From Yoonia sp. R2331 (lineage in GTDB: Bacteria; Pseudomonadota; Alphaproteobacteria; Rhodobacterales; Rhodobacteraceae): a stretch of DNA of 64,000 nucleotides. The position numbers were made by a program, and so were the translations under genes. The stretch covers positions 2,728,001 to 2,792,000 of the forward strand of contig NZ_JBGCUN010000001.1 of the NCBI RefSeq assembly GCF_041103235.1, read 5' to 3'. The notes below the pieces were generated by a model. It was not told the DNA's origin and searched no databases. It saw only the letters and a list, made by a program, of their open reading frames with translations. Below, in pieces: positions 46,068-54,784 of the stretch; positions within the stretch are counted from its first letter, which is position 1, and each line of letters begins with the position of its first letter.

Positions 46068-48820
46068 TGTGGTCCATCGGCCCCATCGGCTTTGCCGCCC
46101 CTTGGCTCCTTCTGGGCCTCATCACCCTGCCGATCCTGTGGATTCTGCTGCGTGCCGTGCCCCCCGCACCGATCAAGCGCCGCTTCCCCGGTGTGGCCCT
46201 GCTTTTGGGCCTGACCGACGACGACAGCCAATCCGACCGCACCCCATGGTGGCTCCTGCTCCTCCGCCTTCTCGCCGTCGCCGCCCTCATTGTTGGCTTC
46301 GCAGGCCCCGTCCTGAACCCGCAATCCGAACGCACCGGCACCGGCCCGCTTTTGATCGTGGCCGACGGCACATGGGCCGATGCCCGCGACTGGCAGGCCC
46401 GCAGCGCGCGCATTACCGCGCTTCTGGACGAAGCGACCCGGCAGGGCCGCACCGCCGCCGTGGTCACCCTCACCGATCTGCCCGCCGCCATCACATTCCA
46501 ATCCGCCGACGCCGTCGCCCAGCGCTTGCCCAACCTCGCCCCGCAGCCGTGGGAACCCGACCCGCAGGCACTTGCCACATTCACCGACATCCTGCCCGCA
46601 AGCTTTGACACCTTCTGGCTGTCGGATGGGATCGCCCGCGACAGCCGCGCCGACCTGCTGGCAGTCTTCGAAGACGCAGGCACCGTCACGGTTTTCCAAT
46701 CCCCGCGCCAGACCATCGGCCTGCGCCCTGCCCGCTTTGAAGAGGGCGAGGTCAAAGTCTCCGCCGTCCGCACCCCCATCGGCAACGCGCTGACCACCAC
46801 GGTCACGGCCATCGGCCTTGACCCCTCTGGCGTGGAACGCCCGCTCGCCACCGTTGACCTCGACTTCACGGCAGGCGAACCGCTTGCCGAAAACGCCCTC
46901 GTCCTGCCGCCAGAGCTGCGCAACCGCGTTACCCGATTTGAACTAACCGGCACCCGCTCAGCTGCCGCTGTCAGCCTTGTCGATGACGCGCTCAGACGGC
47001 GCGAAGTTGCCCTGATCTCCGGCGCAGGCGACGCCGAAGGCCTCGAACTGCTCTCGCCGCTCTATTACCTGCGCGAGGCCCTCGCCCCCACCGCCGATCT
47101 GATCGACGGCACGATGGAGGACATCCTGCTCGCCAACCCCGATGTCATCGTGTTGGCCGACGTCGCCACGCTGGCAGGGTCAGAGGCGGAAGACGTCCTG
47201 CAATGGATCGAAGGTGGCGGGATGCTCTTGCGCTTTGCAGGTCCCCGCCTTGCGGCCTCTGACGTGGGCCGCGCAACCGAAGATCCCCTGCTGCCCGTGC
47301 GCCTGCGCTCTGGTGGACGCGCCGTGGGCGGTGCGATGTCATGGGGCGAACCCAAATCGCTGGCCCCCTTCACCGACGGCTCGCCGTTCTTTGGCCTGCC
47401 CGTTCCCGCTGACGTCACCGTCAACGCACAAGTCATGGCGCAACCTGACCCGACCTTAGCCTCTCGCGTGATCGCGCAACTGGCCGATGGCACACCGCTG
47501 GTCACGCGCAAGATCGTCGGCGAAGGCCAGATCGTCCTTGTCCATGTCACCGCAAACGCCGAATGGTCATCGCTCCCGCTGTCTGGTCTGTTTGTGCAGA
47601 TGCTCGAACGCCTCGCGGTCTCGACCCGTCCCGCGTCCCCCGATGCGGACGACCTTGAAGGCACAACATGGCTGCCGCAATCGGTGCTTGATGCCTATGG
47701 CCGCCTCTCTGATGGCTCCACCCTGCCCGGCGCGGCAGGAGAGGTCGTTGCCTCTGCAACACCGGGCCCCGACCTGCGCCCCGGTATCTATGCATCCGAC
47801 GATCAACGCCTTGCGATCAACGTGATTGGCGCGCAAACCACCATCGACACCGCCCAATGGCCACCGCGCATTCCCGTCGAAGGCCTCGCCGTGGTGGCAG
47901 AAACCCCACTGAAAGGTTGGCTACTGACCGCAGCACTCGCGCTCTTGCTCATTGACATCATCGCCTCGCTTGCGGTGGGTGGCCGGTTACGCGGCCCGCG
48001 TGCCGATGTGGCCGTGGCGCTCTTGCTGGCACTGGCCCTCACCGCGCAACCGGCTGAGGCGCAGGACGATTTCGCAATCCAAGCCACCTCCGACGTGGTG
48101 CTCGGCCATGTGATCACCGGCAACGCCGATGTCGACCAGACCGCCGCCGCCGGGCTGCTTGGCCTGTCCAACACGCTCTTCCGACGCACTTCCATCGAAC
48201 CGGCGGCCCCCATTGGCGTTGATATCGAAGCCGATGAACTCGCCTTTTTCCCGTTCCTCTACTGGCCCATCACCGCCGATCAACCGCTGCCCACGCGCGA
48301 GGCTTATGCCAAACTCAACCGCTACCTGCGCACCGGCGGCATGATCCTGTTTGATACCCGCGACGCCGACACCGCGCGCTTTGGGTCGTCTTCGCCTGAG
48401 GGCCGCAAACTGCAGGCCATCGCCCGCAGCCTCGACATCCCCGCCATTGAACCCATTCCCCAAGACCACGTTCTGACCCGCACCTTCTACCTGCTGCAGG
48501 ATTTCCCCGGCCGTTACGCCTCCCGCGACGTCTGGGTCGAGGCGGCACCCCCTGACGCCGAACTGGCCGAAGGCATGCCGTTTCGCAACCTCAACGACGG
48601 GGTGACACCTGTGGTGATTGGCGGCAATGACTGGGCCAAGGCCTGGGCCGTGGACCAATACGGCGACCGCATGTTCCCCGTTGGCCGCGGCATGGCAGGC
48701 GAACGCCAGCGCGAGATTGCGTACCGCTTTGGCGTCAACCTGATCATGCACGTGCTGACCGGCAACTATAAATCCGATCAGGTCCACGTCCCGGACCTGC
48801 TGGAAAGGCTCGGCCAATGA
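46067..48820 (+). CDS. DUF4159 protein with BatA-type N-terminus
   Basis: The product has 917 residues. The N-terminus has two membrane helices within about 1-85 (FAAPWLLLGLITLPILWILL) as in BatA aerotolerance proteins. A long periplasmic region follows, then two close helices near 615-670 (LTAALALLLIDIIASLAV). The DUF4159 domain covers about 690-915 and ends in the HVLTGNYKSDQVHV signature. DUF4159 is related to glutamine-amidotransferase-like folds. It probably forms an envelope complex with the DUF58 and downstream proteins, activated by MoxR. Confidence 0.88.
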   Translation: MWSIGPIGFAAPWLLLGLITLPILWILLRAVPPAPIKRRFPGVALLLGLTDDDSQSDRTPWWLLLLRLLAVAALIVGFAGPVLNPQSERTGTGPLLIVADGTWADARDWQARSARITALLDEATRQGRTAAVVTLTDLPAAITFQSADAVAQRLPNLAPQPWEPDPQALATFTDILPASFDTFWLSDGIARDSRADLLAVFEDAGTVTVFQSPRQTIGLRPARFEEGEVKVSAVRTPIGNALTTTVTAIGLDPSGVERPLATVDLDFTAGEPLAENALVLPPELRNRVTRFELTGTRSAAAVSLVDDALRRREVALISGAGDAEGLELLSPLYYLREALAPTADLIDGTMEDILLANPDVIVLADVATLAGSEAEDVLQWIEGGGMLLRFAGPRLAASDVGRATEDPLLPVRLRSGGRAVGGAMSWGEPKSLAPFTDGSPFFGLPVPADVTVNAQVMAQPDPTLASRVIAQLADGTPLVTRKIVGEGQIVLVHVTANAEWSSLPLSGLFVQMLERLAVSTRPASPDADDLEGTTWLPQSVLDAYGRLSDGSTLPGAAGEVVASATPGPDLRPGIYASDDQRLAINVIGAQTTIDTAQWPPRIPVEGLAVVAETPLKGWLLTAALALLLIDIIASLAVGGRLRGPRADVAVALLLALALTAQPAEAQDDFAIQATSDVVLGHVITGNADVDQTAAAGLLGLSNTLFRRTSIEPAAPIGVDIEADELAFFPFLYWPITADQPLPTREAYAKLNRYLRTGGMILFDTRDADTARFGSSSPEGRKLQAIARSLDIPAIEPIPQDHVLTRTFYLLQDFPGRYASRDVWVEAAPPDAELAEGMPFRNLNDGVTPVVIGGNDWAKAWAVDQYGDRMFPVGRGMAGERQREIAYRFGVNLIMHVLTGNYKSDQVHVPDLLERLGQ

Positions 48821-50889
48821 CCGGCACCGTGGTTCTTGATCCGCTGATCCCGCTGATCGGCCTTTACGTGCTGGCCGCGCTCGCAGCACTTGGTGCGGGG
48901 CTCGCCGTCTATCGGCGCCTGTCGGGCTGGTGGCTCCGCGCGCTGGCGGGCATTGCGCTTTTGGCCGCACTGGCCAACCCGTCGCTTCAGCAAGAAGACC
49001 GCGAAGCGCTGTCTGACATCGTCATCCTCGTGGTCGACGAAACCGCCAGCCAAAAGGTCGGCAACCGCGTGGACCAGAACGCCACAGCGATCGCCAACGT
49101 CGAGGCGGAAATCGCACGCCTCGACAACACCGAACTGCGCATCGTCACGCTGGGGGACGGCGAAGGCGATGCAGGCACCGAACTGATGACAGCTCTTTCG
49201 GCAGCGCTGGCCGAAGAACCGCAAGGCCGCATCGCCGGTATCATCCTTTTGACCGACGGGCGCTTGCACGACATTGAACGCGCGCCCGCCCTGCCCGCTC
49301 CGCTGCATACGCTGTTGACCGGGCAGCCGGACGACTGGGACCGCCGCCTTGTCGTCACCAATGCCCCCGCCTTTGCGATCCTTGGCGAACAGATCACCCT
49401 GTCGCTTGAAATCAACGACCAAGGGGCTGCCCCTGACGCACAATTTGCCCCCCTGACCATCGCCATCGACGGCGGGGAGCCGATGCAATTTGAGGTCCCG
49501 GTGGGCGAGAAAATCGACCTGCCGCTGGAACTGCCTCATGGCGGCATGAACGTCATCCAATTCGAAACACCCGCCGTGGATGGCGAATTGACGGACCGCA
49601 ACAATGCCGCTGTGGTCCAGATCAACGGCGTGCGTGACCGGCTGCGCGTGCTGCTCGTCTCGGGCGAACCCCACGCTGGCGAACGCACATGGCGCAACTT
49701 ATTGAAGGCCGACAGCTCTGTTGACCTCGTACACTTCACCATCCTGCGCCCGCCCGAAAAGAACGATGGCGTACCGGTGAACGAACTGTCGCTGATCGCC
49801 TTTCCCACGCGCGAGCTGTTTTTGGAAAAGATCAATGACTTCGACCTGATCATCTTTGACCGCTACCGCCGCCGCGGGATCCTGCCGAACCCGTACCTTG
49901 AAAATATCGTCAACTATGTGGCCGATGGCGGTGCTGTGCTGGTGTCCTCCGGCCCGGAATACGGTGGCGCTGAATCGATTTTCCGCTCGCCTCTTGGCGC
50001 GATCCTGCCCGGCCAGCCCAGCGCGCGCGTGTTCGAAGAAGGCTTTGTACCAGAAGTCACCGACCTTGGCGAACGTCACCCGGTGACGACCGGTCTGGCG
50101 GCGTTTGCCCCCAACCCTGACCCCGAAAGCGATCTGCCCGGCTGGGGCCGCTGGTTCCGCCTTGTGGATGTGCTGGTGCCTGACACCGCCAACGTGCTGA
50201 TGTCCGGCCTTGATGACCGCCCGCTTCTTGCACTGGAACGCATCGGCGAGGGGCGCGTGGCGTTGCTCGCCTCTGACCAAAGCTGGCTCTGGGATCGCGG
50301 CTTCGAAGGCGGCGGCCCGCAGCTTGAATTGCTGCGCCGTCTGGCCCACTGGATGATGAAAGAACCGGAGTTGGAGGAAGAAGCCCTGACTGCCGAGGCC
50401 GCAGGCCAAACCCTGCGCATCATCCGCCGCAGCCTGTCCGAAGACGTCGGTTCTGTCACTGTCACCCACCCAGACGGCACCGAAACCGTGTTAGAGTTGG
50501 AAGAGGTCTCACCGGGCCGCTTTGAAACTCTCTGGAACGCGCCAGAGATTGGCCTTTACCGCCTGTCCGAGGGCGAGCGAGAGGCGGTCATGGCCCTGGG
50601 CCCCGCCGCCCCGCGCGAGTTGGAACAGACCATCGCCAGCGGTGCCGCGCTGCAAGACCTCGTGGACAGCACCCGTGGTGGCATCCGGCTCGTCTCTGAC
50701 GGCGACATTGACCTCCGCTCAGTCCGCCCCGGCCGCCCCGCTGCGGGGCGCGGCTGGCTGGGGATCACCCCGCGCGGGGCCTACCAAACCGCCGACATCT
50801 CGATCACACCGCTTTTGCCCGCATGGGCGTTCCTGCTGCTGGCCTCGCTGCTGGTGATCGGCGCCTGGCTGCGTGAAGGCCGCCGCTAA
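48817..50889 (+). CDS. Large membrane protein with vWA/GATase-like periplasmic domain
   Basis: The product has 690 residues. Two helices lie at the N-terminus (about 8-28 and 38-55) and one at the C-terminus (about 665-685). Between them, DIVILVVDETASQKV looks vWA-like, and LRVLLVSGEPHAGERTWRNLL with NYVADGGAVLVSSGPEY looks like a class-I glutamine-amidotransferase fold without an obvious catalytic Cys. ATGA overlap with the DUF4159 gene shows coupled synthesis. The function is unknown; I read it as the outer partner of the complex. Confidence 0.85.
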   Translation: MTGTVVLDPLIPLIGLYVLAALAALGAGLAVYRRLSGWWLRALAGIALLAALANPSLQQEDREALSDIVILVVDETASQKVGNRVDQNATAIANVEAEIARLDNTELRIVTLGDGEGDAGTELMTALSAALAEEPQGRIAGIILLTDGRLHDIERAPALPAPLHTLLTGQPDDWDRRLVVTNAPAFAILGEQITLSLEINDQGAAPDAQFAPLTIAIDGGEPMQFEVPVGEKIDLPLELPHGGMNVIQFETPAVDGELTDRNNAAVVQINGVRDRLRVLLVSGEPHAGERTWRNLLKADSSVDLVHFTILRPPEKNDGVPVNELSLIAFPTRELFLEKINDFDLIIFDRYRRRGILPNPYLENIVNYVADGGAVLVSSGPEYGGAESIFRSPLGAILPGQPSARVFEEGFVPEVTDLGERHPVTTGLAAFAPNPDPESDLPGWGRWFRLVDVLVPDTANVLMSGLDDRPLLALERIGEGRVALLASDQSWLWDRGFEGGGPQLELLRRLAHWMMKEPELEEEALTAEAAGQTLRIIRRSLSEDVGSVTVTHPDGTETVLELEEVSPGRFETLWNAPEIGLYRLSEGEREAVMALGPAAPRELEQTIASGAALQDLVDSTRGGIRLVSDGDIDLRSVRPGRPAAGRGWLGITPRGAYQTADISITPLLPAWAFLLLASLLVIGAWLREGRR

Positions 50890-50969
50890 GGGGCAGGATT
50901 TCCAGAACTCCCCAGATCCACTTTTCTGCGCTATGCTGCCCGCATATTTCAGAATGCCGGGGTTCCAGT

Positions 50970-51671
50970 ATGACCTTTCAGACACTCGACGGGCCGGTCC
51001 TTTATATGCTGATGGCCGTGGGGCTGATCTTTGCACTGGCGGGCCTGCGCCTGATCTTCAAGAACAAGGAAGACGAAAACGCAGCCCGGATAGAGCTGTT
51101 CGGTCTCAAGTTCCAATCCTCCTCTGCTGGCACCCTTGTCCTGCTAATCGGGGCGGCCTTCCTGTCCACCCCGCTTTTTGCCCCCCGCGCTGATGCCATT
51201 GCGCCGCCCGCGCCCGGTACGCCCGCAAATCCGCCCGCCGCCGCAGCCCCCGCTGATCCGCCGTCCGGCGGGGCCACCGCCATTGTCCTGCCCGCCTCTG
51301 CCGACGCTGAAGAGGTTGAAAACAACGATGCCATCACCGCCGCGAACCAATTCGCACTCGGTTACGGCGCCAAAGGCAGCTTGGACCGCAACCGCGACGA
51401 CTTCAGCGACTGGTACGTGATCGACACATCCGGCACCGGGAACACGGACTTTGCCGTCCAGGCCCGGTCATCCGGCAGCTGCCGGGTCTACATCTACGAC
51501 CAGAACGAAGTCGAGATCGACATGTTTTACTGCGGCAACAATGGCGGCTCGGCTGTCCATAAGGTATTTTCCAAAGGCAACAGCAAGATATTTCTGCAAA
51601 TCCTGTTCAACAACGGCTCTGGCAGCGTCAAAACAGATTACGAGGTCTTTGTGCGCCGCGTGGCCGACTAA
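50970..51671 (+). CDS. Membrane protein with Ala/Pro linker and PPC-like domain
   Basis: The product has 233 residues. Two N-terminal helices (about 10-28 and 54-72) are followed by an Ala/Pro-rich linker (75-105) and a C-terminal beta domain. EVENNDAITAANQF and DDFSDWYVIDT match bacterial pre-peptidase C-terminal (PPC) domains. It lies 80 bases after the large membrane protein and may be the last member of the MoxR operon. Convergent with uspA, sharing CTAA at the stops. Confidence 0.75.
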   Translation: MTFQTLDGPVLYMLMAVGLIFALAGLRLIFKNKEDENAARIELFGLKFQSSSAGTLVLLIGAAFLSTPLFAPRADAIAPPAPGTPANPPAAAAPADPPSGGATAIVLPASADAEEVENNDAITAANQFALGYGAKGSLDRNRDDFSDWYVIDTSGTGNTDFAVQARSSGSCRVYIYDQNEVEIDMFYCGNNGGSAVHKVFSKGNSKIFLQILFNNGSGSVKTDYEVFVRRVAD

Positions 51672-52075
51672 CGGATTACATGCACCGCGCAAGGTGCGTG
51701 ACGCACGACCCGTGCTGCCGTTGATCCCAAAAAATAGTCTTCCAAGCCGGGTTTGTGCGACGCGATGATGATGCTGTCGCTTGCCTGCGCAGTGGCATAA
51801 TCGACGATCGCGCGGCCCGCATGGCCTGCCTTCACCACCCCTTGCGCATTTGGCAACCCTGCGGCGGCCTCTTCCACTGCGCCCTTTGCGGCCTCCTTTT
51901 GCGCCTCCAATGTCCCTGCGGGCAGCTCTGCTGCCGCAAAGGCCGGTATCGCCTCTAACACGTTCAGCACAGTGAACCGCGCGTCTTTGTCGGCAACGGC
52001 TCGGGCCACTTCAAAGGATGTCGAAAGTGGATGATCTTGGTCAAAAAGAACGGGAACCAGAATGTTCTTGTACAT
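51668..52075 (-). CDS. Universal stress protein
   Basis: The product has 135 residues, one UspA domain. It starts MYKNILVPVLFDQ and has the nucleotide-binding region GSTAARVVRHAPCAV. The first Gly spacing suggests ATP binding is likely, but I cannot confirm it. GGAGG is 5 bases before the ATG. Single-domain Usp proteins help cells persist through starvation and stress. Confidence 0.9.
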   Translation of the reverse strand: MYKNILVPVLFDQDHPLSTSFEVARAVADKDARFTVLNVLEAIPAFAAAELPAGTLEAQKEAAKGAVEEAAAGLPNAQGVVKAGHAGRAIVDYATAQASDSIIIASHKPGLEDYFLGSTAARVVRHAPCAVHVIR

Positions 52076-52149
52076 GGTGTCCTCCTGCTTTTGGTAAGTC
52101 ACCTTACCACAGAGGACACGCCCTAACCTTGCGCTGCATCAATGTCGGA

Positions 52150-52497
52150 TCACTCGACCTTGACGGCAAAGACATCCGGATGCCAGCCGTCCACGTTGTC
52201 CCGCGTGCGCACATAGACCTCGGTGATGCCATCTGGAATGACCACACCGCTGGTGGACCGGGTAAAGGGCTGTTCATTCACATGCGGATGCGCCAGCGGG
52301 CGCTCGCCCAACACATTGCCGTCGGCATCCTCGATCCGCCAACCATCGGCATAGTGGTCCCAACCCGTGTCAGCGTGCAGCAGGGTCACATCGAACCGCC
52401 AGCTGTCGCCGGACTGCGTCATGCGCACTTGGGTTACCTCGGCGGGATCTGCCAGCGCTGTGCCGGCACACAGGATCAGAGGAACAAGAAATCTCAT
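52150..52497 (-). CDS. Exported hypothetical protein
   Basis: The product has 115 residues. A short signal (MRFLVPLILCAGTALA) precedes a beta-rich domain with TLLHADTGWDHYADGWRIEDADG and VVIPDGITEVYVRTRDNV. It is probably periplasmic and the function is unknown. Its start overlaps the DUF599 stop by ATGA, so it depends on that gene's transcript. A longer frame to 52593 lies wholly inside DUF599 and is unlikely. Confidence 0.75.
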   Translation of the reverse strand: MRFLVPLILCAGTALADPAEVTQVRMTQSGDSWRFDVTLLHADTGWDHYADGWRIEDADGNVLGERPLAHPHVNEQPFTRSTSGVVIPDGITEVYVRTRDNVDGWHPDVFAVKVE

Positions 52498-53192
52498 TCG
52501 GTGGACCCTAACAGGATCGTGCGCGGCTGCGATGCAAATTCCCGTGACCAGACCACCCAACCCACGATCAGCGTGGCCGCAAACAACGCCCATGCCCCGA
52601 CCAGCCAGACCAACGCGCCCAGCGCGAAATACATCGCCCGCAAACCGCGGTTGAAATTGATCGCAGCACGGATGTTCAGCTCTGCCGCCTGCATCCCCTG
52701 CGGCATGGCCTTCGGATCGCTGGGATCATTGGGCACCGAGGCCATAATTACCGCGCAATAGCCAAAGACTCGGTTGGCCCAGACGAACTTCAGAAAAGCA
52801 TTGGTCAGAAACAGCGCCACCAGCCCCAGTTTCAACTGCCAGATTACCGTTGGTGTCGCCTCTGATGTGACCTCGCTGGCGATACCCGACAGCGGTTCGG
52901 TATTGCCCATCAGTGCCAGCACACCACCAATCGCCAGAATGTTGGTCGAGGCGAAGAACGACGTGCCTTGTCGCAAGCTCGCCAAGATCTGGCTGTCAAA
53001 AATCCGTACTTCGCGCTGCACCATTTCGCGCATCCATGCGCGCCGCCGATCTGCCATCAACACCGTGACCGAAGGGCGCTTGGCGCTGGGGTGTTCAATC
53101 ATCCATCCCAGCAGCAACCAGACCGCCACCAACCCGCCTGCAGCGGCCAAATCAAGGGCCGACAGGGCCGACAAACGAGAGGTCATATCCAT
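52494..53192 (-). CDS. DUF599 family membrane protein
   Basis: The product has 232 residues with about four membrane helices: near 12-32, 75-97, 115-138 and 185-212. The family pattern is RMAWMREMVQRE-like in RAWMREMVQREVRIFDSQI and NINFNRG-like in AAINFNRGLRAMYF. DUF599 has no known function. The start follows AGGGT by about 7 bases. It is divergent from glcD. Confidence 0.87.
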   Translation of the reverse strand: MDMTSRLSALSALDLAAAGGLVAVWLLLGWMIEHPSAKRPSVTVLMADRRRAWMREMVQREVRIFDSQILASLRQGTSFFASTNILAIGGVLALMGNTEPLSGIASEVTSEATPTVIWQLKLGLVALFLTNAFLKFVWANRVFGYCAVIMASVPNDPSDPKAMPQGMQAAELNIRAAINFNRGLRAMYFALGALVWLVGAWALFAATLIVGWVVWSREFASQPRTILLGSTE

Positions 53193-53221
53193 GCCGTGAC
53201 CCTACCTTTGGAACCTGCCGC

Positions 53222-53250
53222 TTGCCATACGTCAAAATTGGTAATATAAT
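53222..53250 (+). promoter_or_regulatory. glcDEF promoter
   Basis: TTGCCA, 17 bases, then a perfect TATAAT. The start point would lie near 53257, giving a leader of about 26 bases before glcD. Confidence 0.75.
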
Positions 53251-53259
53251 TTTACCAAT
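53237..53259. promoter_or_regulatory. Palindromic operator on the glc promoter
   Basis: ATTGGTAA-N7-TTACCAAT is perfect over 8 bp and its centre holds the -10 TATAAT. ATTGGT/ACCAAT half-sites are typical of FadR-subfamily GntR regulators such as PdhR, LldR and GlcC. No such gene is in the window. Confidence 0.7.
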
Positions 53260-53282
53260 AACTGCAATCGGAGACTCATCCC

Positions 53283-54719
53283 ATGCACATGCCAGACCCC
53301 AGCGCCCGTATTATCGGCCTGAAATCGCAACTGGTTGAACGTTTGTCTGCGGTCCTGCCTGCGGATGCGGTCATTTCGGACCCGGCTGAGACCCGCGCCT
53401 ATGAATGCGACGGATTGGCCGCCTACAAATGCCCGCCCTTGCTGGCGGTCCTGCCCAGCACCACCCACGAGGTCGCAGATGTGCTGAAGATTTGTCACGA
53501 GATGGGCGTGCCGGTAGTGCCGCGCGGCTCTGGCACCTCGCTGGCCGGTGGTGCGATGCCGACTGCCGACAGTGTCATCCTTGGGGTGGCGCGGCTGAAT
53601 GACGTGCTGGAAACCGATTACGACAACCGCCTGATCCGGGTGCAATCGGGTCGCACAAACCTCTCCGTCACTGGCGCGGTGGAACAGAATGGCTTTTTTT
53701 ATGCCCCTGATCCGTCCAGCCAGCTGGCCTGTGCCATCGCAGGTAATATTGCAATGAACTCTGGCGGGGCGCATTGCCTGAAATATGGCGTGACCACCAA
53801 CAATCTGATGGGCGTCACGATGGTCATGATGGATGGCACAGTGGTTGAGATTGGCGGCGGCCATTTGGATGCAGCCGGGCTCGACCTTTTGGGCGTGATC
53901 TGTGGGTCCGAAGGGCAGTTGGGCGTAGTGACCGAGGCCACATTGCGCATCCTGCACAAGCCCGAAGGCGCGCGGCCCATCCTGATGGGCTTTGATTCCG
54001 CCGAAGTGGCCGGGCAATGCGTGTCCGACATCATCAAGGCGGGCGTCTTGCCGGTCGCCATCGAATACATGGATAAGCTCTGTATCGAGGTTTGCGAAGC
54101 CCACGCGCAGGCCGGCTATCCGCTGTGCGAGGCGCTGCTGATCGTCGAGGTTGAAGGCGCGCCCGCCGAGATTGACGAACAGCTTGCGCTGATCAAGGAC
54201 ATCGCCCGACGCCTGAACCCGGTTGAGATGCGCGAGGCGCAAGACGCCGACGAAGCAGGCCGCATCTGGCTTGGCCGGAAATCGGCGTTTGGTGCCATGG
54301 GTCAGGTCAATGACTACATGTGTCTTGACGGCACAGTGCCAGTCAGCCGCCTGCCCGACGTGCTGCGCCGCATAGGAGAGCTGTCGCGCGAATACGGCCT
54401 TGATGTCGGCAATGTCTTTCACGCAGGCGACGGCAACATGCACCCGCTGATCCTGTATAACGCCAACACCCCCGGCGATCTGGAACGCTGCGAGGCGCTG
54501 GGGGCCGCGATTCTGAAGCTTTGCGTCGAAGAAGGCGGCTGTCTGACCGGCGAACATGGTGTCGGTATCGAAAAGCGTGACCTGATGCGCGCGCAATACA
54601 CCGAAGCCGACCTCGAGGCGCAGATGGCGGTCAAGGACGTCTTTGACCCGCGCTGGTTGCTAAACCCCGCCAAAGTTTTTCCGCTTGATGCATCCGCCGC
54701 GCGCCGTGACGCCGCATAA
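53283..54719 (+). CDS. glcD: Glycolate oxidase FAD subunit GlcD
   Basis: The product has 478 residues. The FAD-binding PP-loop is PRGSGTSLAGGA (80-91) and the C-terminal GEHGVGIEKR is typical of the FAD-oxidase C domain. GlcD with GlcE and GlcF oxidises glycolate to glyoxylate and passes electrons to the quinone pool. GGAGA is 8 bases before the ATG. A second in-frame ATG is at 53289. Confidence 0.95.
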   Translation: MHMPDPSARIIGLKSQLVERLSAVLPADAVISDPAETRAYECDGLAAYKCPPLLAVLPSTTHEVADVLKICHEMGVPVVPRGSGTSLAGGAMPTADSVILGVARLNDVLETDYDNRLIRVQSGRTNLSVTGAVEQNGFFYAPDPSSQLACAIAGNIAMNSGGAHCLKYGVTTNNLMGVTMVMMDGTVVEIGGGHLDAAGLDLLGVICGSEGQLGVVTEATLRILHKPEGARPILMGFDSAEVAGQCVSDIIKAGVLPVAIEYMDKLCIEVCEAHAQAGYPLCEALLIVEVEGAPAEIDEQLALIKDIARRLNPVEMREAQDADEAGRIWLGRKSAFGAMGQVNDYMCLDGTVPVSRLPDVLRRIGELSREYGLDVGNVFHAGDGNMHPLILYNANTPGDLERCEALGAAILKLCVEEGGCLTGEHGVGIEKRDLMRAQYTEADLEAQMAVKDVFDPRWLLNPAKVFPLDASAARRDAA

Positions 54720-54720
54720 A

Positions 54721-54750
54721 GGGGGCTAGCCCCCACGCGGGCAAGCCCGC
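54721..54750 (+). terminator. Two hairpins between glcD and glcE
   Basis: GGGGGC-TA-GCCCCC (54721-54734) and GCGGGC-AA-GCCCGC (54737-54750) begin right after the glcD stop. ATATTTTTATT follows at 54761. They may weaken read-through or stop 3' decay so that GlcD is made in excess of GlcE and GlcF. Confidence 0.6.
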
Positions 54751-54784
54751 GCCCCCCAGCATATTTTTATTCAAAAGAAAGATC

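Noticed and set aside
48817..50889. A working amidotransferase
   Set aside because: The fold-like segments are there, but no Cys-His-Glu triad is apparent, so I list it only as GATase-like.
53232..54596. A 454-codon open frame on the - strand
   Set aside because: It covers glcD in antisense and the glc promoter, and the translation shows no family features.
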